From Alopecurus myosuroides (lineage: Eukaryota; Streptophyta; Magnoliopsida; Poales; Poaceae), in NCBI GenBank assembly GCA_028641055.1, contig CM054057.1, forward strand, positions 583,139,158-583,203,157: a stretch of DNA of 64,000 nucleotides, in the 5' to 3' direction. Below, in pieces: positions 59,024-64,000 of this stretch. The position numbers and the translations under genes were made by a program. The notes beneath the pieces were generated by a model that was not told the DNA's origin, did no database searches, and was given only the letters and a program-made list of their open reading frames with translations. Numbering within the stretch: the first letter of the stretch is position 1; every line of letters starts with the position of its first letter.

Positions 59024-60285
59024 CTATGGCCCCGCCGAGTAGATGCGGAACAACTCGTACACGACATATGCATCTATGGCCGCATACTTGAGGTTCGTCA
59101 TGCGCAATGGGGTCTCCTCCCAATAGAAGTGATTCTCCCGGCGGAAATCAGTCTTCATCCTTTCATAACCCTGGTGGATGAAGGTGTTTGCCATGACAGC
59201 CATCCCGGTCTTTGGCCCGGTCAACTGGATAAGATTCTGAAGATCAACGTAGTGATCTTCAGGTATCATAATACCGATGTGCATCAACTTCACACGGTCT
59301 TGCGTGATGTCAACGCTGCAAAAGTCAAACCCCGAGTTGACAAGAAAATCAACAAGGTCCGGGCAATGCTTTGAACTACTGTAACAACAAAAATAGGATA
59401 TGTCTTAGATATGTTGCAACACACGTATTGTTCACATCAAAGTTTTAAATAGCCGGATATAGCCCGGCTATAGCCAGGCTATAGCCTTCCGAGAGGCTCG
59501 GGGCTACGGCTAGAGCCTTCGGAGGCTATATGGAGAATAGCCGCTAATAGCCCGGCTGTATGGATATAGCCCGGATATAGCCTCTTAGCCCGGCTATTTC
59601 CCGTCTAGGGGACCAAAAATTTTGGTCCAAAATTTGTCACCTCCGTCAATTTCGGAGCCCAAATCAATCACCGTTGGTTGTTGAATTGCTGTTCTGAGGT
59701 GCGAGTGCGACATATAGCGACCTAGTTTCAGAACTGTTGAATTGTGTCATGAATAGTTATTATTTAAACTCCCGATTGTTCGTTCATCTTATATGACTAT
59801 GTTGTTACCTTATGCATTTGCGAATAATATTATATAAACGATTATATGTTGTCTAAATTTTACTTTTTAAAAATATTTTAGCAAAACGGCTGTATGGTTA
59901 TAGCCCGGCTATAGCCTTTCGTAGCTTCTGAAATCGTCGGAGCTATATACAATAGCCCGCTATTTTAAACTTTGGTTCACATGCAACAAAAAAACTCGAA
60001 GATGCATGCAAGATTGTACACGTGTGCTATATATAGCTTCTACCTTGACCATTGGAAGACCAACACCGACTGCTTGAACGATATCTGGATGAGGGCAACA
60101 TCCTTCTGATTCGCCGTGTACTCCAGATCGAGCCCAAAGAACCGGTGTTCTTCGGGAGCTTCAAAATAGAGATCGGCCAAATGACCTAGAGCTTCATGCA
60201 GCCTCGCGGAACTGTTGGTGAAGAGCACGTCCAAATCCTTGCCGCACGGTGTGGAACCATTGTATTGCGTCCAAACTTCAGCCAT
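59024..60285 (-). CDS. E2 DEDDy 3'-5' exonuclease, two exons, intact
   Basis: Exon 1 60285-60044 and exon 2 59378-59024 join in phase (AG/T codon 81) to a 198-residue protein. The donor is CAAG/GTAGAA and the acceptor TTACAG. It starts MAEVWTQYNGSTPCGKDLDV. Motif I is FFGLDLEYT (Asp53, Glu55). FKQSVLVFQWS leads into exon 2, with motif II candidate Asp104 in FCSVDITQDR, then IPEDHYVDLQNLIQL. Motif III is KYAAIDAYVVYELF (Tyr179, Asp183). All DEDDy metal ligands I can place are present. It resembles plant Werner-like exonucleases and would be a stand-alone nuclease domain, with no helicase. There is no clear targeting signal. The intron holds a hAT-like MITE. Start choice: the first ATG, matching E1, with +4 G. 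Function in the element's life cycle is unknown. Confidence 0.9.
59438..59974. mobile_element. hAT-like MITE in the E2 exonuclease intron
   Basis: It starts CAAAGTTTTAAATAGCC and ends with the inverse of CAAAGTTTAAAATAGCGGG, flanked by the 8-bp duplication GTTCACAT (59430-59437 and 59975-59982). E1 has the empty site (TTCTTCACATGCAAC near 57671). The interior is built of TATAGCCCGGCTATAGCC-type inverted motifs. The 8-bp duplication fits hAT. Confidence 0.88.
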
Positions 60286-60380
60286 TTGCGTGCGTGTGCT
60301 TGGATCGAAAAGAACAGAGAGCGAGAGAGGAAGAACAGAGAGCGAGAGGAAGAACAGAGAGCGAGCAGTGGAATGGCGCC

Positions 60381-60410
60381 CTTCTGCCTCGCTCGCGAAA
60401 TAAAAACCGC
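60381..60410 (-). promoter_or_regulatory. Conserved promoter-like block upstream of the E2 exonuclease
   Basis: A 30-bp block containing CTCGCTCGCGAAATAAAAAC is identical to 60822-60851 in E1 and lies about 100 bp upstream of the ATG. Its minus strand GTTTTTATTTCGCG includes a TATA-like AT core. Sequence around it has diverged more. A role as core promoter is inferred. Confidence 0.4.
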
Positions 60411-60821
60411 CGCGGGGGAGGCGAGACGCTTGATGTTTAGTCCCGGTTGGCCACGGGCACGGGGAATAAAGGGCCATTGGTCCCGGTTGGCCACGGGAAC
60501 GGGGAATAAAGGACAAATAGTCCCGGGCGGCCAGGTCAACCGGAATTAATTCCCTCCACGCGTCGCAACGCGCTTCCCAACCCGCGACGTCTGACCTTCT
60601 GTCGCGGGTCTCCTCCCGACCCGGGACTAAAGACTCATTGGTCACGGTGCGCGACGCTTGGGGACTGATGCTGGCATACCGAAGGCCTTTTTTCTACCAG
60701 TGCACCATATCTCTCCCAAACTTCAGCCATGGTGCTTGGTGTGGAGGAAGATCGAAAAGAGGGAAGAGAAGAGAAGAGAGTAAGAAACAGAGACTCGGAC
60801 GCGCACTGTAGCAATGGCGCA

Positions 60822-60851
60822 CTTCTGCCTCGCTCGCGAAATAAAAACCGC
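60822..60851 (-). promoter_or_regulatory. Conserved promoter-like block upstream of the E1 exonuclease
   Basis: The same 30 bp as at 60381-60410, about 95-120 bp upstream of the E1 start codon. Confidence 0.4.
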
Positions 60852-61128
60852 CGCACGGGAGGCGAGCAGTTTGTATCTTTAGTCCCGGGTGGCCAGGCCA
60901 ACCGGGACTAAAGGCAGGGAGGCCATCGGCCGGGAACCATTAGTCCCGGGTGGCGACGCCAACCGGAATTAATGCCCTCCACGCGCCTCAACGCGCTTTC
61001 CAACCCGCGGCGCATGTCCTTCTGTCGCGGGTCTCCTCCCGACCCGGGACTAAAAACTCATTAGTCACGGTGCGCAACGTTTGGGGACTGATGGGGGCGT
61101 ATGGAAGGCCTTTTTTCTACCAGTGCAG

Positions 61129-62518
61129 GTACCCTTCGGGCTACGGTAGCGACAGAGCAATCGGCATGTGAAGGGCATGAGAATAGCACCACGGGAACGT
61201 CAATTGGGACAAGATGGTCACTTCGGCCCGGAAATCCAGATACCTAATACATGGGCCCAACATGGACGTGGTAGCCACTACAATGGAACTTCTATGTCCA
61301 TCGGGAGAATTCAGCTTCCTGTAAAAGAGCAAGGTAAACAGCAGCATCAACTGTTCCAGGCTGGTGCAATAGAATAGCTGCTCTACTGTCTTTGTGAAGC
61401 CCTTTGAGAAATCTAGCCGCAAAAAATATTGCATCTAGAGTATGGTTATGAGTCAACAGATGATGCATAAGTAACTCAAACTCTTTGTAATAAGATTCAA
61501 CATCTCCTGCCTGCCTTATATTTAGAGTTTGATTCATGTGACGAAAATACATATCCTTCCCAAATTTCTGATAGATGGCCACACAATTGAGGGCCAACAA
61601 ATGACATCATGGTGTGCTTCGTAAGTTTGGATTCATAATGCTCCAGACCCGAGCAAAGTGAATTGTGGCACAGTCAACCATTTAAAATCTACCGGAATAT
61701 TGAACATATGGAAGTAGTGCCATCAAACTTTGGAATTTTTTTCCTAGGCATGCGAACTTGAGATAAATTATCACGGTATGATCTATCGTTACGAGAACCC
61801 CCAAACCCATCAGTACGAGTCAAGTGATCGATATTCTCTATTTGTAAAGAGGATTTGAACGCACCATTTCTCAGGACACGCTCATGAGCCGTGTCCTGGA
61901 TTTCATTGTCTTCGCCATGCCCAGTTGGGCCAGGAGTGAACGGGCGTGCATCATGGGCGAAGCACTCCAAAGTCAACAGCCCTGCTCCAAGGCTATCGAC
62001 TCGAGTCTCCAAATTGTTGGCGACGAGAATTACACACTCCTGTGATTTCAACATTCTGTCTGTAGTAAGACGAAGCTCTTGACATGCAGAAGCGTTCTAC
62101 ATTGCCGTGGTGTGGGCTTGGAGACTCGCCTCTGTTGCTGCGGTGAGGCCGGACAACAGCACTTGTAGGCGCGCCTCCCGTTCAGTCACCGAGACCTGGG
62201 TTGCACCTTGATTAGCCTCGACGGCTGCGAACTCCACGCGACGTGATGACGATTCCGGCCTATCACCTCCGGGATCGACGAGTACTGAGGAAGAACCGCT
62301 TCCTCTACAACCGATCCACATGCCACCTACTGCGCCAACTCGGTCATGAGACGGGGATTTTAGTGCCGCTGCAGGGATGCAACAAGAACCTTCTCGAGAC
62401 GCCAAGCCCTCAGTCGAACAGCCCCGCCGCTGATTCAATCCTCCACCTGTGCTCTTAATTTAGGGAGCAGCCGCACACCGTTGCCATGATTAGTCAGGGG
62501 TCTAGGGATTTTAGGGGA
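61129..62518 (-). pseudogene. gag: Ty3/gypsy gag, heavily decayed
   Basis: Minus-strand pieces in order. An N-terminal part at 62438-62097 contains EREARLQVLLSGLTAATEAS. A middle part at 62054-61689 contains NNLETRVDSLGAGLLTLECF and RMPRKKIPKFDGTT. The gag core at 61600-61292 reads KFGKDMYFRHMNQTLNIRQ, then DVESYYKEFELLMHHLL, then FFAARFLKGLHKDSRAAILL, then LALLQEAEF. The core matches the Retrotrans_gag pattern of plant chromovirus-type gypsy elements. Stops and frame changes separate the pieces. No protease, RT or LTR is present. E1 inserted next to it at 61126. Confidence 0.8.
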
Positions 62519-62548
62519 CTAGTTGAATGCCCGTGTGTTGCCATGGGC
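62519..62548 (-). mobile_element. Helitron 3' terminus of a second family
   Basis: Minus strand: imperfect hairpin GCCCATGGCAACACACGGGC, ATTCAA, CTAG (62522-62519), host T. The body runs to the right, possibly past the window end. Confidence 0.7.
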
Positions 62549-64000
62549 TTTCAAGTTTATTTCTTTGTCTCATAAGCATAGTTAAAAAAATCGATAAAAT
62601 TGAAAGAAAACAAAATTCAATAAAATTCTAGGTTTGGTCTTTCGCGAATTTCAAGATTTTCTTACTAATCTCTTGATTTATTTTTGGTGCTTTAGTTAAC
62701 AAGATAATTAATTTTTTAGAACTTTATTATCTATTTTTGGCAGTTTCTTAATACTGTCTAGTGATCAGAGGTTTACATAGGAACAAAAGTACAATGTTGA
62801 TGGATATTACACCTTTATCTTAACTATGAACGTTTACGGAACAAGGACATGTTCTATTGACATATTTTACGAAGCCATGTGACAAACTTTTTTTCCTTCC
62901 CTTCATAGGAAGATAACATGAATATATCATTGTTATAAGTTAAATCCCCTTTCCAGACGCATACGTCGAGAATCTATTGAAAATAAAGGATTTTTTCTGC
63001 ATTCCCTGCCCCTTACAATTCCAAACAAAGTCCAGAACTAAAATCATCTAAACAAACATTTGCGATGTTAGACATTTAGCTGAATTGTGTTAAACATAAC
63101 ATAAGAGAGAGGAGAGTTCATCTTATAGGAAACTTCTTGACTCGGATAAGGCCAACTAATAAAAAATAACTTAACAAAAATTATTCTCCTAACTTTTTAA
63201 CCCTAACAGCCATACACCAACTTAGATTAGTTTAGACTTTCAAGAGAAAAAGAAAAATAAGGAGATAATCGAGGCAAAGCATTTGTTTGTACATCATATT
63301 TTACTGCATGGACCTGGCGCGCTTTGCCGCGCCATTTCCTATAATGTGCGTTAAATATTGCCAAATTTCAAGGAACACCTTTTAACATCAACCTATGTTA
63401 TTCAGCGATCATGTCCTGCTATACGGCATACCAAACGATAAATTACACTTCATGACTTATGCTAAATTATATTCAGAATAAGTCTTGATTTATCAATACA
63501 AAGATGTAAAAATAACGTAAGGTGTTAGTAGAAACAATACCGGATATTGAAATGGCATGATTTATAGAATGGTTATGACAAAAGCACCACTACCCACTCT
63601 GAAGTTCTATGTAAACTTTAAAAAGGTTTAACAAAAAGTTATCCGGTCGTTTCTTGTACCAAGTCTTCTAAAATAAATACTAATGTTGTTTTATAATTTG
63701 TGATATAAATATTGGTTACCTTGTAGAACAAAGCTGAACTAAACTACCCGTCATCATCTGAAAACCGTTTTGATACAGAACCTTACTATTCAACTACATT
63801 ACAACCAGATATAAATATAGATAGATAGTGCTTATGTACCAGGTAGGCATAATATGGCATAAAAGTGAAATCGCAAAAACCTAGATGCTTGACGGTAATG
63901 AGAAGTACAACAAACAAAAAAACCTGCAGTTGCTACTACTGTCGCATAGTTTTATTTTGAAATTGACAATAAGAATAAGTAGATGCTTTTCAGTAAAAGC
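62549..64000. other. AT-rich DNA, probable Helitron body, no gene seen
   Basis: No open frames of interest. At 63314-63331 the hairpin GGCGCGCTTTGCCGCGCC recurs. The minus strand has GCAG where CTAG would be, nine bases after it, which is a decayed Helitron 3' end of the 10508/29384 family. Confidence 0.45.

Larger units (their letters stand above)
57937..60702 (-). mobile_element. E2: exonuclease-bearing CACTG-ended element nested in E1, TSD CAC
   Basis: Ends CACTGGTAGAAAAAAGGCCT (57937) and its inverse (60702), 3-bp duplication CAC (57934-57936 and 60703-60705). Subterminal TAGTCCCGGTT and inverse copies lie at both ends (57958-58145 and 60435-60680). It has the same internal plan as E1: 5S-derived segment, AT-rich AATAATACTAATTCATTTTA repeats (58560-58830), exonuclease gene and promoter-like block. 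A hAT-like MITE sits in the intron. Without the MITE and one duplication it is 2221 bp, close to E1's 2226. Confidence 0.95.
57265..60730 (-). pseudogene. E1 DEDDy 3'-5' exonuclease, exon 1 split by element E2
   Basis: Exon 1 begins MAEVWERYG at 60730-60703, is interrupted by E2, and resumes at 57933 (TPCGKHLDVCYTN) to the donor after 57720 (CAAG/GTAACG). Exon 2 runs 57619-57265 after a TTGCAG acceptor. Without E2 and one CAC the exons are 242 and 355 nt, giving 198 residues, exactly as in E2. Motif I reads FFGLDLDYT (Asp53, Asp55, where E2 has Glu55). Motif II probably centres on the Asp of CSVDI (104). Motif III is YAAID (Tyr179, Asp183). This is the WRN-like/RNase D DEDDy fold and includes nothing else. 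No stop or frameshift other than the insertion, so it was intact until E2 arrived. The substrate is unknown. Confidence 0.9.
52763..61125 (-). mobile_element. E1: exonuclease-bearing CACTG-ended (CACTA-type) element, TSD CAG
   Basis: Left end CACTGGTAGAAAATAGGCC (52763), right end the inverse of CACTGGTAGAAAAAAGGCC (61125), 3-bp duplication CAG (52760-52762 and 61126-61128). TAGTCCCGGTTGG-type subterminal repeats lie at both ends. It carries a two-exon 3'-5' exonuclease gene on the minus strand, a 5S rRNA-derived segment and AT-rich filler. It has been split by a Helitron (53532-56899) and by a relative, E2 (57937-60702). Removing both insertions and one CAC leaves 2226 bp. It encodes no transposase, so it must be mobilised by another CACTA enzyme. 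Confidence 0.93.

Overview
This is nuclear DNA of a grass (Poaceae), most likely a Pooideae species; I cannot name the species. The evidence is the transposon content: CACTA elements with TCCCGG and TTTGCCGAGTGT subterminal repeats, Helitron ends, Stowaway-type MITEs, a short-LTR Ty1/copia element, a LINE tail, and degraded LTR sequence of a type I know from Triticeae and related Pooideae genomes. I see no rRNA or tRNA gene, no CRISPR array and no ordinary host gene that I can name. A few exon-like stretches remain unidentified.

Layout. The window contains two copies of one segment: copy 1 at 1-26187 and copy 2 at 32107-45973. Copy 1 carries two extra CACTA insertions. One is a tnp2-type CACTA (521-7406, TSD ATT). 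The other is a CACTA missing its transposase-proximal end (11962-17438), flanked by a 14-bp rather than a 3-bp duplication. Both segment copies carry the same Ty1/copia retrotransposon (19062-24356 and 38822-44142) and the same Mutator-like element. In copy 1 the Mutator-like element is cut off and joined to a ~0.66-kb tandem array and a CACTA end (26186-28891). Between the copies lie a Helitron end, a TAA-flanked element with an AP2-like remnant (29954-30855) and unassigned DNA. To the right of copy 2 are Pooideae LTR remnants, a decayed reading frame, a LINE tail, and older, more diverged copies of two segments also seen near copy 1.

The most interesting part is 52763-61125. Two members of one small CACTG-ended element family are present, and one (E2, 57937-60702) is nested inside the other (E1, 52763-61125). 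Each carries a two-exon gene for a 198-residue DEDDy 3'-5' exonuclease of the WRN/RNase D type. Each also carries a ~80-bp segment derived from 5S rRNA and an identical 30-bp promoter-proximal block. E2's gene is intact. E1's gene was intact until E2 inserted in its first exon. E1 was also hit by a 3.4-kb Helitron and E2 by a hAT-like MITE. Subtracting these gives two elements of almost equal length (2226 and 2221 bp). The right end of the window holds a decayed Ty3/gypsy gag and another Helitron end.

Most genes here are transposon genes and most are broken. The apparently functional exception is the E2 exonuclease; the tnpA-like gene of the second CACTA is largely open but not proven intact.
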